NCBI RefSeq assembly: GCF_023051105.1
Contig: NZ_JALKIL010000020.1
Location: forward strand, 21,580-85,579
DNA length: 64,000 bases
DNA from: Anaerobiospirillum sp. NML120449
GTDB taxonomy: Bacteria; Pseudomonadota; Gammaproteobacteria; Enterobacterales; Succinivibrionaceae
Direction of reading: 5' to 3'
Shown: positions 28,804-38,517 of the stretch, piece after piece
Layout: each line of letters starts with the position of its first letter
Numbering within the stretch: position 1 is the stretch's first letter
Program-made: the position numbers and the translations under genes
Notes under the pieces: generated by a model
Told to the model about the DNA's origin: nothing
The model's database searches: none
What the model saw: only the letters and a program-made list of their open reading frames with translations

Positions 28804-29727
28804 TTAACCGCCTAACAGGCTCAGAGCGATAGTTGGACGCTGGTTAGCCTGGGCCAGCACACTCTGGGATGCCTGCTGGATGATGTTGTTCTGGGTCAGA
28901 GCTGCGGTCTCAGAGGCGAAGTCTGTGTCACGAATTCTGCTGCGGGCATCAGACTGGTTTTCAGAGATGTTAGCCTGATTACGAATGGTACTCTCCATTC
29001 TGTTTTGTAAAGCACCAAGTCCGGCACGCTTGGAATCTACAGCCTGTATGAGAGCGTCGATGTTCTCAAGCACATGTGTAGCACGCGATGCAGTAGAAAT
29101 GGTAAAACGTATTGGACCATTATTACCATTTTTCATTAAACCGTATTTGGCATTTGTATCAGTTTGCTTGCCGTTATTTAAACCAGCCTGATCTGCAATG
29201 CCGCTTAATGTGAAACCTACTGACCAGTTCAGGTTGAGAGTATTGCCGGCGTTAGCGCCAACCTGGAAAGTGAGCTTGCCATTTGCTGGGATAAGTCCCT
29301 GTCCAGCACCCTCGAGAATAGTCTGACCGGCAAAGGTGGTCTGCTTGGCGATACGGGAGATTTCCTCAGACAGCTGGGTTACTTCTTCCTGAAGAGCCTT
29401 ACGGTCGGCAGCTGAGTTGGTGCCGTTAGCGGACTGTACTGCCAGCACACGGATACGCTGGAGCATGTTGGTGGTTTCGTCCAGGGCTCCTTCGATGGTC
29501 TGGGCAAGGGCGATACCATCGTTGGTGTTACGGTTACCCTGATTGAGACCGTTAATCTGAGAGGTCAGTCGGTCACTGATCTGCAGGCCTGCGGCATCAT
29601 CCTTGGCAGAGTTGATGCGAAGACCTGAGGAAAGGCGCTGGTAGGAGACATTCAGGTTCAGGGTGGCATTGCTGAGCTTGCGCTGAGCATTGATGCTGCT
29701 TACGTTCGTATTTACATACAGGGCCAT
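28804..29727 (-). CDS. fliC: Flagellin
   Basis: A 307-residue flagellin, the subunit of the flagellar filament. The N-terminal D0/D1 helices begin ALYVNTNVSSINAQR and include LSSGLRINSAKDDAAGLQI; the C-terminal D1/D0 helices include ARSRIRDTDFASETA and end NQRPTIALSLLGG. The variable middle is short, so the surface domain is small. ATG 29727 has GGAG 8 nt upstream. About 115 bp upstream is a close match to a sigma-54 promoter, and a terminator follows the stop; it is monocistronic. A second flagellin lies 18 kb away on the other strand with a different middle, so the filament may be mixed. Confidence 0.97.
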   Translation of the reverse strand: MALYVNTNVSSINAQRKLSNATLNLNVSYQRLSSGLRINSAKDDAAGLQISDRLTSQINGLNQGNRNTNDGIALAQTIEGALDETTNMLQRIRVLAVQSANGTNSAADRKALQEEVTQLSEEISRIAKQTTFAGQTILEGAGQGLIPANGKLTFQVGANAGNTLNLNWSVGFTLSGIADQAGLNNGKQTDTNAKYGLMKNGNNGPIRFTISTASRATHVLENIDALIQAVDSKRAGLGALQNRMESTIRNQANISENQSDARSRIRDTDFASETAALTQNNIIQQASQSVLAQANQRPTIALSLLGG

Positions 29728-29841
29728 TACATATTCTCCGTCTCAAATGGACAGTATCGACCCTGACGGGCCTGAAAATCATTAAGTCCTTCTGCCAGTC
29801 TCATCCATAGTTTCAGGCAGATCATTCTTATAAATAGTCGT

Positions 29842-29858
29842 TAGCAAGCCCCTTGCCA
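29842..29858 (-). promoter_or_regulatory. Sigma-54 (RpoN) promoter for flagellin
   Basis: On the minus strand TGGCAAGGGGCTTGCT matches the -24/-12 pattern TGGCAC-N5-TTGCT, with GG and GC exactly 10 bp apart. It is about 115 bp upstream of the flagellin ATG. Sigma-54 control of a flagellin is known in several flagellated Gram-negative bacteria. Confidence 0.75.
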
Positions 29859-30302
29859 ACCTCAAACCAGGTACTGACGGGAACTGCAACAAAAATCTAT
29901 ATGTAATGTCTTATTTATCGCATACCTGAATGTTGCGCATAACATTGCTATTTGGACATACTTTTTCTGGAACCAATGGCATGGCATTACTTTTACAGAC
30001 ACAATATCTTCATACGTAAGTTTAGACCAGTACATCATTGTCAATCACTTACCTCAGGACGGCAAAAGTAACTCTGCAATTATCAAAAGAAAGAGCCATC
30101 TCAAACATCATGGTCAGAGACGGCTCTCATGGCAGCGCGTAATGCTGCAATTGGGATAGTATCCAATCGGTCTGGGCAGCTGGGCCAACGACATCGCACT
30201 GGCAGAAGCAGCTTGGTCATGCCCTGTCCTTCGTCAGGGTGAGCAGTAAGTGTCCTGGTTAACAGTAAGTGCCCAGGTGAACCGTAAGTTACTGGTGATC
30301 TG
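29859..30302. other. Spacer between AEC permease and flagellin
   Basis: AT-rich upstream region of the flagellin and the terminator of the preceding minus-strand permease gene. No other gene seen. Confidence 0.6.
30083..30127 (-). terminator. Terminator of the AEC permease gene
   Basis: On the minus strand an 11-bp stem with one mismatch pairs 30127-30117 with 30102-30092 and runs into TTTCTTTTG. It is about 180 bp after the permease stop. Confidence 0.8.
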
Positions 30303-31226
30303 TCAGAGTATGAGGGCCAGCAGCGGGATGGTGAATACTGACATCAGCGTGCTCATAAAGGTGCCCTGAGACATAACCTTTGGGTCAATGCCCTCCTTGA
30401 GGCAGATCATGGTGCCGTAAGAGGCTACAGGCATGGCGCTTAATATTACAAGGACATCGGTATAGCGGTGATCAAATGGAGACTGGGAGTACAACCCGAA
30501 AATCAGACAAGGCACACCCAGAAGTTTGAGCACACTCATCACATAAATACGCCAGTTGCCGAACATCTCAAGTACTTTGATATTGGCAAGGGTCGAACCT
30601 ATGACCAGCAGTGAGGCAGGGATGGTCATGTATCCTACCAGATGAAAGGCCTCGCCGATGATCTTTGGGGTCTTAATCTGAAAGAACACAAGTGCTATGA
30701 CAATGTACGTAGAGCAAAGAGCCGGGGAAAGAATCATGCGCCAGTTGAATCTGACCTTACGCTGAGCCCTGTTTGGATTGCAGCTTGAGATTAAGATCTG
30801 TCCGAGAAGAAAGATGAGCAGATTAAACGGTATGGTCAGTACCGAAATATAGAAAATGGCATAGCTGCCAAAGAGTGAGAGTACCACTGGCAGGCCAATG
30901 AAGTTGATGTTGCCAAAGGCAAACATGAAGCTGTATATGCCCTCCATATCAGAGCGCAGCAGCTTTGCCAGCACAATACCACAAATCAGCATGATAATCA
31001 GAGTTGCCGTACCAAGTAACAGTACAGGCAGAATCTCAGAGCGCTCAGGCAGTGTATCTCCCATTACCGATGAGAGAATAATGCATGGGGCTGTGACATT
31101 GATGATAAGAACAGAAAGAGAACGGTTGAATTCGTCATTCATCAGCTTGAGCTTCTGACAGACAAAGCCAATTATGACCAGCAGGAATAACACTCCCATC
31201 TGGCCCAGAGTATCGAGAAAAGACAT
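30303..31226 (-). CDS. AEC (auxin efflux carrier) family permease
   Basis: A 307-residue membrane protein with about ten helices. Typical features are the start MSFLDTLGQMGVLFLLVIIGF, the loop KLKLMNDEFNRSLSVLIINV with the following TAPCIILSS, the motif FGNINFIGLPV in the middle, and a C-terminal half ending in MPVASYGTMI. Bacterial members export or exchange organic acids such as malate; the substrate here is unknown. The frame is open to 31361, but the family starts at MSFLD, so I place the start at ATG 31226 with a modest GGA upstream. No obvious operon partner. Confidence 0.85.
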   Translation of the reverse strand: MSFLDTLGQMGVLFLLVIIGFVCQKLKLMNDEFNRSLSVLIINVTAPCIILSSVMGDTLPERSEILPVLLLGTATLIIMLICGIVLAKLLRSDMEGIYSFMFAFGNINFIGLPVVLSLFGSYAIFYISVLTIPFNLLIFLLGQILISSCNPNRAQRKVRFNWRMILSPALCSTYIVIALVFFQIKTPKIIGEAFHLVGYMTIPASLLVIGSTLANIKVLEMFGNWRIYVMSVLKLLGVPCLIFGLYSQSPFDHRYTDVLVILSAMPVASYGTMICLKEGIDPKVMSQGTFMSTLMSVFTIPLLALIL

Positions 31227-32157
31227 CTTATTTCCATAGGGGCTATAGCCTGCCCACTGCAGCATTGATGAGAACAGGCTGGCTAAAAAGCTCACAGCTG
31301 AGCCCCATCCTGTTAACAGATGTATTGTTTTAAGACTGGCGCTTGCCTCTGTCACGGCCACTAATACCGCTGGCCCTTTTGAGCAAGTTCCTGTTACTTA
31401 GGGACGCCATACCTGATCCTGCCAATCCAGTAAGTGCCACTGCATGGAATACCGGATTATGCAGCCTTGTCCTGCCAATTACCATCGACAACTGTTAATC
31501 CTGGCTGTCTGGCATGTGGCTTTGCAATATACCCATTGCTCAATCTTTGACAAGGTCGTCTAATGGAGCCTGGACATATGGAGGTTCATTTTCAGGTACA
31601 GACTTAAAGCATTTGCATTGCGTAAAAACACTAACAGTCGTTCCTTATATGGTTATATACCTGGGCTCAGCAGCCAGTTGCGCTGGCAAATCGGCAGCGA
31701 TGGAGCCAGCTACAAGGGTGCCGGCCGGGCTGTCTTCGTTCAGGGTAAACCATAATAGAGGCCGCGCCATTGGCCAGAGCGGCACAATGACGCAACACTT
31801 CCTTCCAGAGGCAGTCGATGTTCAACAGCCTTGTTAATGTCCTTACAGAAAGTATTTGCAGTCTAACAAAAGCAAGATCCAGATCACAAAAGCCCCAATG
31901 GAACATGCCCCAAATTGCAGCCACATGACTTTTCGTGCACACAAAAATGCAACTGTGCCTGCCTTAGCAGGCTCATAAAGTCGCCTTTCCTCCCTGTGGA
32001 CTTTTTAAGACATTTTCAGACCATAGCATAGTTATAGTTCTATGCATCAGCAGGATAAATTTTGCCCCGGATTTCCCCAATGCTGTACAGTGATGTCTTT
32101 TCCTAAGGTTTAGCTATATGTTTTCCGCTACTTTTAAGTGATATGGATCACGCCGTA

Positions 32158-32178
32158 ATGTATGTATGTATGTATGTA
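32158..32178. repeat. Tetranucleotide microsatellite
   Basis: About five units of ATGT in spacer DNA. Confidence 0.85.
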
Positions 32179-32554
32179 CAGGACAACACCGGCAGGTCAA
32201 CACTGTCAGGTCACCCATGCCCGTCAGCACTGCAGGTCAGTCTGCTGCTCATGACCCTGCCGCATGCCGCTCCCTGCTTCGGCCGGGCTCAACCGTCATA
32301 ACAGCCATCATGCCAGTGATAGCTGTTGCAATGGTGTTTTCAGGCCATGGCAGCATGGCACTGGCATACCTCAAGTACCGTAAAAGCCTCAAGGTACTGA
32401 AATCTTCTCAGTGTCACACACATGGATGATGGTATGGACATGGCCAAAGGTATGGACGCTGGTATTTGTCTTTACATAATCACTGGTTCTGGCCTGGCTC
32501 AGGCCAGCTCAGCAATACAGCTGTACCCAATCTTCGTCCTTACTGTCAGAGACA

Positions 32555-32682
32555 GGCCTGATGCTGCGACAGCAACCGCAGTAACAGGCCTGATGCTGCG
32601 ACAGCAACCGCAGTAACAGACCTGATGCTGCGACGGAAACCGCAGTAACATGCCTGATGCTGCGACAGCAACCGCAGTAACA
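32555..32682. repeat. 32-bp tandem repeat, four copies
   Basis: Units with the core CCTGATGCTGCGACAGCAAC start at 32555, 32587, 32619 and 32651. They abut directly with no unique spacers, so this is a minisatellite and not a CRISPR array. Copy three differs at a few bases. Confidence 0.92.
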
Positions 32683-34707
32683 GACTGCTCAGGGAGGATG
32701 CATAAGACCTCATTTAACCGCCTTGACTGTCATGGCTGCGTGACTGTATGGGACAGAGTGATGGCTGAAGGAAAAATACTCAGTCTGGTGTAAAAGGACG
32801 CTCAGCTGCAAAGCAGCCTGCCAGTTATTCAGGAAACAAAGTACTTACGGCGCTGTTCATATTCAGCCCAATGCATGAGTTTTTATCATTCAGAGGATCA
32901 GAGGCGCAAATGTGGCAAAGCCAGCGAATGTCAGCCTGCATTGCCGTGCTTTGCATGGTATGTCCAGGCTATGCCCTTAGTATGGCCTCGAGCCAGGTCA
33001 GTATGGCCTTAAGCAAGGTCAGTAAGTCCTGAGGGTGATGAAGCATCCATTGTTCTGTTATGGTGACGAGCTCAAATCATCTCTGATCCCAGGTTATTGC
33101 CTGAGTCTCAGGGCCCCGGTGTATTCAGAGTGCTCCATGGAGCACGGCTGTGCACCAGGCCTGTTGTCATGACGCATGACTTCATGCCTGTATGCAGGAC
33201 TGAGCATGCAGTTATGAAGATATGGCTGATTTTTTTGCCATTTTTTCAGGATAGTGAGCATTTCTGACTTATAATGCTCAGTTTGCATATCCGGGCCATG
33301 TGGCCGGGAAATGGCCTATACATGCTTAACATCTACAGATGAGGTCCTGTCCTCAGAAGTCAATATGAGGTGCTGTACCTGAGCTTTATCTTTGAAAGCT
33401 GCGCTGTGCAAAAGAGATACTCTTAGTCCCACTTGTTAACACCACAGGTTTGAGCAAATACGAGCCCGATGTGACTGTTTGCCCTGACCGCTCCGACCTG
33501 GATATATCAACTGCCCGCTTTATCTGCGCTCACTGCAATGAGCTTATGCAGATATCCAGCCCTGATTAACACAATGATGTCGCCAAAGACTTACACGTTA
33601 ACCGACATGAGACCTTTTCGTACTGCCCATAACTTTCAGATTTAAGGAATGCAAGTCAGCACTGCAGACTACAGTGATGCAGGATTGCAAAAGACACTGA
33701 AGCCTGCAATTGCACTTATCCATAACATCAGGCCCTGCCACTACAGGCGCTGATGCCCTGATGCAAATGACGCAGATCAGAGCTCAACGTTACTGTGTAC
33801 ACAAGGCAGGATGCGCAAAGTGCAGCGTGACGGACGTCCTTAATCAGGCTTTAAAGGTGCTGCCTGCTGTCCTTACTCACACGTTACACAGCCAGCCTGT
33901 GCAGGCTCGACTGGAGATACCTGGTGAAAGTAAAGCCCGCCACAGAGATCTGTCATGTCAGGGACAGCTGAGCTGACATAATTCATGAGGTCTTTGTGTG
34001 CTGTACTGATTAACTGCCATCAAAGTGTATCTCATCCATTATTCCTGTGCCCTGCAGCTTATGCCATGTATACCTCCCGCTTATGTCCTGATAACCCTGC
34101 AATCTGATTCAGTTTCCGAATAATCCAAGCCGCAAGGCTTTTACTTACAGCTGGCAATACCGACCTCGGTTCACTCCAGTAAGCCGGCGCCCATACAAAG
34201 CCCTGCTTTGCACTGCACAGCACAGCTCAAATCTGGCCATCAGGCATCACGTGATGGCCCCTGAGCAGGCTGAGCAGCTGCAGTCTTTGACCAGTCCTGC
34301 TGCACCAGCTGCGGCTGCAGCATCCCGGCTGAACTTTGCTGCACCTGATGCAGCCCCAGTTTCAAACAGACAGTGCCTGCCGGCCCCAGTGGCGGAGGCG
34401 CTTTATCGTGTCTGGAAACCATTAAATGCCCGGCAGCTGCTATGACAGCAAGGCGGGCAAAAGAATTAACTGCATCAGTCCCTGAGCATGTATGCTGAGG
34501 ACTTTTGCAGGCAGCACCAGCAGTCCTGGGCTGGCAGATAAGGCTTCTGGCCGCTTCATCCTGCCCGGACATCTCTGACCTTGCAAGGTATTGTCCTGCA
34601 AGGTCAACAGAGGCAGTCTCCAGCTGTGCCCGCTCGTCCTGGCTGCACAGGCCGGTGCTGCGGATATTTTTTGTTGTTATTTTTGATTGTTACAGGTTCT
34701 TTTGACC

Positions 34708-36207
34708 ATGATCGAATTTAAGGAAAGCAAACTTAAACTCAAGGCGCTTCCAGCAGCCTTCATTACAGCCGTAGCCCTTATGGCTGCCGGCAGTCCTGCC
34801 CATGCAGCTCCTGATGACAATCAAGAGCCATCAACCTCGGCTCGTCTTACCGAGATGAAGGGTCAGATCCAGAGCATCAACGAGGAGCTCTCCGGTCAGC
34901 GCGCCACCCTTGGTGCTCTCAAGACCGAAATCTATGCCCAGCGTGAAGAAACCGATGATTACCGTCGTTCCCTGCTGAGCGAAATGAAGGCCCTGCGCCG
35001 TCAGAACCAGTCTCTGGTTGATTCCATTTATGACAACAGAGTACTGGCCAGCAAGAATGAAATGACTGAGGTAAAGCCTTTGCGCAATTACGACCTGCAG
35101 ACTCCTGATGGCAAGATGTACTTCGGTGAGGACGAGTACGTCTACGTCAAGGAAGCTGATGCCACTTTCGATGCCCGTATCGATACCGGTGCCGCCGTAT
35201 CCTCAATCTCCGCTCAGGACATTACCGAGTTTGAGCGTAACGGCAAGCGCTGGTACCGCTTCACCGTTGAAGCCAATGATCACAAGATTCAGGTTGAGGC
35301 TCCATATGTACGTACCTCAACTATCCGTCAGGTATCCAAGCACACCACTACCGAGCGTATTGTTGTTGCCCTGAACGTCAAGGTAGGTGACTACTCCACC
35401 ACCTCAGAGTTCACCCTCTCTGACCGTACCCGTCTGCAGTACCCTCTGCTTATCGGTCGTACCCTCATGCAGGATATCGCTGTAGTTGATGTTGCCCGTG
35501 ACCACATCCAGGGCCGCAATAAGGATACTTTCCTCATCCTCTCCCGTGAGGATTATGAAAAGGCCATGAAGGCTGGCAAGGATCCAAATGCCGCCTACAA
35601 GCAGAAGCAGGAAGCTGCTGCCGCTGTAGGTCAGATTGCCCGCCCATCAGGAGAGTATGGCTCCAATCTCGGTTCCAACTCTGAAAACGCCCTGCCAGCT
35701 GTACGCAATAAGAGCGTTTCAGATGACAAGGATAAGGCCGCCTCCGGCCCGGTAAAGGCAACCCCTAAGAGCGCTGCCGGCCAGATCACTGAGCCTGTTA
35801 AGGACGAGAAGGCTGACAAGGCTGCCAAGGATGAAAAGGCTGCCAAGCCAGCTAAGGACGAGAAGTCCGCCAAGGATGAAAAGGCTGCCAAGGACGAGAA
35901 GTCCACAAAGCCAGCTAAGGACGAAAAGGCTGCCAAGCCTGCCAAGGATGAAAAGGCTGCCAAGGACGAGAAGTCCACAAAGCCAGCTAAGGACGAGAAG
36001 GCTGACAAGCCTGCCAAGGACGAGAAGTCCGCCAAGGATGACAAGGCTGCCACTTCCGAAAAGGCTGATAAGAGCAAGGCCGACGATAAGGATGGCAAGG
36101 ACAGCAAGGACAAGGCCGAAAAGTCTGAAAAGACAGACAAGTCCGAGAAGTCTGCCACGGCTGACAGCAAGGATGATAAGGCAGAGTCCGACAAGGAAGC
36201 CAAATAA
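34708..36207 (+). CDS. Exported retropepsin-like protease (PF05618 'ATP-dependent zinc protease' family) with Lys/Asp/Glu tail
   Basis: A 499-residue protein. Residues 1-33 look like a signal peptide ending SPAHA; 45-115 are probably coiled coil; 130-285 form a retropepsin-like domain with the catalytic-type DTGAAVSSI (Asp159) and LLIGR near 247. The family name is historical: the fold is that of an aspartic protease and no zinc site is visible. From about 355 to the end is a KDEKAAKPAKDEK-type repeat tail, absent from usual members. The next two genes are the partners known for this family, a transglutaminase-like 7TM protein and a RimK-like ligase. I chose ATG 34708; the frame extends to a TTG at 34687, and the ribosome binding site is weak (AGG, 12 nt). 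TTG 34702 is an alternative. Confidence 0.82.
   Translation: MIEFKESKLKLKALPAAFITAVALMAAGSPAHAAPDDNQEPSTSARLTEMKGQIQSINEELSGQRATLGALKTEIYAQREETDDYRRSLLSEMKALRRQNQSLVDSIYDNRVLASKNEMTEVKPLRNYDLQTPDGKMYFGEDEYVYVKEADATFDARIDTGAAVSSISAQDITEFERNGKRWYRFTVEANDHKIQVEAPYVRTSTIRQVSKHTTTERIVVALNVKVGDYSTTSEFTLSDRTRLQYPLLIGRTLMQDIAVVDVARDHIQGRNKDTFLILSREDYEKAMKAGKDPNAAYKQKQEAAAAVGQIARPSGEYGSNLGSNSENALPAVRNKSVSDDKDKAASGPVKATPKSAAGQITEPVKDEKADKAAKDEKAAKPAKDEKSAKDEKAAKDEKSTKPAKDEKAAKPAKDEKAAKDEKSTKPAKDEKADKPAKDEKSAKDDKAATSEKADKSKADDKDGKDSKDKAEKSEKTDKSEKSATADSKDDKAESDKEAK
35808..36189. repeat. Coding repeat for the KDEK tail
   Basis: Imperfect repetition of units such as AAGGACGAGAAG and GCTGCCAAG encodes the charged tail of the protease. 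The longer near-identical blocks around 35850-36000 look like recent duplications. Confidence 0.8.
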
Positions 36208-36759
36208 TTTATCTTTCACCACCACAACCTGTGCCATGGCAGCATAAGACGCAGCCCCGGGTGCAGTCTCATAGACTTTGACAGAGCTGCTCTGGCGCCT
36301 GTGATTATCTGGTACTGGACGCACCGCTGAGCTCTTTTATCCATGCAGGTTACATGGCCATGGGCACTGTCTCATGGCACCAGTCAGCTGACTTATGGGC
36401 CAGCCTGTATGGCCGGCTCCATGGAGTGATCCTGTTGTGGCGGCTGTGCAGCATGCTGCACAGCAGCCACAGGCAGCGTATGGGCCACAGCTCATGTCAG
36501 GCAGAGTCTGCCTGCCTTGCTGCGGCCTGGTGTGACGTTTTTGTGGTGGTGGTGGAAAACAGAATTTTTTTCGTGCCTGACCTCAAGGGGCAGGTATCTC
36601 AGATGTATGCCGCTGCGGGGCTGCACGGGCCTGTACCTGTGCAGAACTGCGGCAATGTCCGGTTGCGGGCGGCTTTGCCGTCCTGGCTGTGACAGGGGCT
36701 GCATCGAGGTGCTGCCATGGCGGGTCAGGCTGACAGGAACCTACCAGGAAATATTTGAG
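36208..36759. other. 0.55 kb gap within the protease/7TM/ligase cluster
   Basis: No gene and no clear terminator, so the three genes could still share a transcript. The frame of the following gene is open from 36517, but that stretch is Cys/Trp/Arg-rich and not like the family. Confidence 0.55.
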
Positions 36760-38514
36760 ATGGTTTCACGTGGTGTATTTTATGTGGTAACTGCCATCCT
36801 GTTTATAACAGGTATTCTTCTGATGGCTTACCAGCATGTTACTTTTGAAGTACCTTTCCTGCCAGGCGAGCAGCGTACGGTATGGCAGGTCGAGGCCAAG
36901 GTCGAGTTTGAGCCTACCGGTACCGGTGCCGCTACAGTCGATCTGGTTATCCCTGACGTTCAGCCAGGCTTTTTCCAGTTATCCCAGACGACAGCCTCTC
37001 TTGGCTATGGCGCTACCTATATCCAGCGTCAGAACAGCTCCTATGTGGAGTGGACCAAGCGTAACCCTGTAGGTCTGCAGACTCTGTACTATCGTGGTGA
37101 GTTCTTAAGCGACGTCAATGCCGCCGACTCCTCCATGATCGTACCGTCAATTCCTGAAGTGGTTATTCCTGAGCCTTATGCCACTGCCGTAGGTGAAATT
37201 GCCTCCAAGGCCCGTGAGCGCTCTTCCGATCCTTTCTCCTTTACCGTTCAGGTAATCAACGAAATTGACCGTCAGGAAGAAATTCGCACCCTGCTGCTCC
37301 AGCACTTCACCCGTCCAGAGCTCATTATCAACATCCTGCACTATGCCCAGGTTCCAGCCCGTATTGTGCACGTTCTTGATCTGGAAGACGGCCGTCGTAA
37401 CCGTGGCCTGATTCAGCGCCTTGCCGTATTCCAGGGCACTCACTATGAGATCTTTGACCCTGTATCAGGTGCCAGCGGTATCCGTGAGAACCAGCTTATC
37501 TGGAACAACAATGGCGGTTCCCTCATGGATGTTCAGGGTGGTAAGAATGCCCGTCTGTCCTTCTCCATCATCAAAAGCTCAGTACCTGTAGCCAAGGCTG
37601 GCCTGCTCAAGGTCATGACCGAAAAGGCTCAGGGCAATGATGTGGTCAATCTCTCCATTGAGTCCCTGCCACTTGAAGAGCAGTCCCTGTTCAAAGGCAT
37701 TTTAATTCTGCCTATTGGCGTGCTCATCGTAGTATTCCTGCGTACCCTGGTTGGTATCAAGACCTCCGGTACCTTCATGCCTGTGCTGATTGCCATGGCC
37801 TTCCTGCAGACCTCTCTGGTCGTAGGTCTGATTGGCTTTGTATCCATCGTCTGTATCGGTCTGGTGGTACGCTCCTGGCTGTCGCACCTCAACCTCCTTC
37901 TGGTAGCACGTATCTCGGCCGTTATTATCGTGGTTATCGGCATTATCGGTGCCATTTCCCTCTTTACCTACAAGATCGGCCTTACCGAGGGCATTAAGGT
38001 AACCTTCTTCCCTATGATTATTCTTTCCTGGACCATTGAGCGTATGTCCATTCTCTGGGAAGAAGACGGTTATAAGGAAGTATTAAAGCAGGGCGGCGGC
38101 TCTCTGTTCGTAGCCGTATGTGCCTTCCTTGCCATGGACAGCCTTATTATTCAGCACCTGACCTTCAACTTCCTTGGTCTGCAGCTCGTTATCCTGGCCA
38201 TCGTTCTGATGATGGGTAACTACACCGGCTTCCGCTTAAGCGAACTCAAGCGCTTCAAACCACTGGTAGTTCAGATGGACGGCAACCTCAACGGCGACGA
38301 AAAGGAGCCTGAGCATATCCGTCTGCGCCGTGAGATCAAGGAATTAAAGTCCAACCCACGCGCCTTTGACAACGAAATTGCCATGAGCACAGCCTCCAGC
38401 AGCGACAGCTCTGCTGCACAGGCTGCCGCACCGGCAGCTGCTGATGCTGCAGCTGATGCCGCAGACGCTCAGAGCAAGACCCAGTACAGTTCCGAGGCCA
38501 GAGGCAGGGAGTAG
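36760..38514 (+). CDS. Inactive-transglutaminase-like protein fused to seven membrane helices
   Basis: A 584-residue protein: an N-terminal membrane helix (about 6-25), a soluble transglutaminase-like domain on the periplasmic side (about 30-300), then about seven membrane helices (about 305-500) and a hydrophilic Ala/Asp/Ser-rich tail. This matches the families described as an inactive transglutaminase fused to 7TM (PF14400/PF14402), which travel with a PF05618 protease and a RimK-like ATP-grasp ligase, exactly the neighbours here. The role is unproven; a membrane sensor or scaffold for peptide-bond formation or cleavage is the published speculation for such sets. ATG 36760 (MVSRGVFY) has CAGGAA about 10 nt upstream and fits the expected first helix. 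The stop lies 3 bp before the next ATG, so translation is probably coupled. Confidence 0.85.
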   Translation: MVSRGVFYVVTAILFITGILLMAYQHVTFEVPFLPGEQRTVWQVEAKVEFEPTGTGAATVDLVIPDVQPGFFQLSQTTASLGYGATYIQRQNSSYVEWTKRNPVGLQTLYYRGEFLSDVNAADSSMIVPSIPEVVIPEPYATAVGEIASKARERSSDPFSFTVQVINEIDRQEEIRTLLLQHFTRPELIINILHYAQVPARIVHVLDLEDGRRNRGLIQRLAVFQGTHYEIFDPVSGASGIRENQLIWNNNGGSLMDVQGGKNARLSFSIIKSSVPVAKAGLLKVMTEKAQGNDVVNLSIESLPLEEQSLFKGILILPIGVLIVVFLRTLVGIKTSGTFMPVLIAMAFLQTSLVVGLIGFVSIVCIGLVVRSWLSHLNLLLVARISAVIIVVIGIIGAISLFTYKIGLTEGIKVTFFPMIILSWTIERMSILWEEDGYKEVLKQGGGSLFVAVCAFLAMDSLIIQHLTFNFLGLQLVILAIVLMMGNYTGFRLSELKRFKPLVVQMDGNLNGDEKEPEHIRLRREIKELKSNPRAFDNEIAMSTASSSDSSAAQAAAPAAADAAADAADAQSKTQYSSEARGRE

Positions 38515-38517
38515 ACT

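Larger units (their letters stand above)
31227..34707. other. 3.5 kb spacer without a credible gene
   Basis: All open frames are short and unlike known proteins. It contains a GTAT tetranucleotide run at 32158-32178, four tandem copies of a 32-bp unit at 32.6 kb, a 21-bp duplication near 32981-33030 (AGTATGGCCT words) and a GC-rich hairpin near 33288-33305. Confidence 0.6.

Noticed and set aside
28292..28807. 171-codon plus-strand frame after mfd
   Set aside because: It runs through the mfd terminator, a microsatellite and the opposing flagellin terminator.
32555..32682. Possible CRISPR array with 32-bp repeats
   Set aside because: The units are contiguous with no unique spacers, and no cas gene is present in the window.
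35631..36203. Long minus-strand Ser/Leu/Phe-rich frames opposite the KDEK tail
   Set aside because: They mirror the repetitive coding strand; the forward gene has a clear signal peptide and catalytic domain.
36517..36759. N-terminal extension of the 7TM protein from 36517
   Set aside because: The added 81 residues are Cys/Trp/Arg-rich and unlike the family; ATG 36760 has a ribosome binding site and begins the expected membrane helix.
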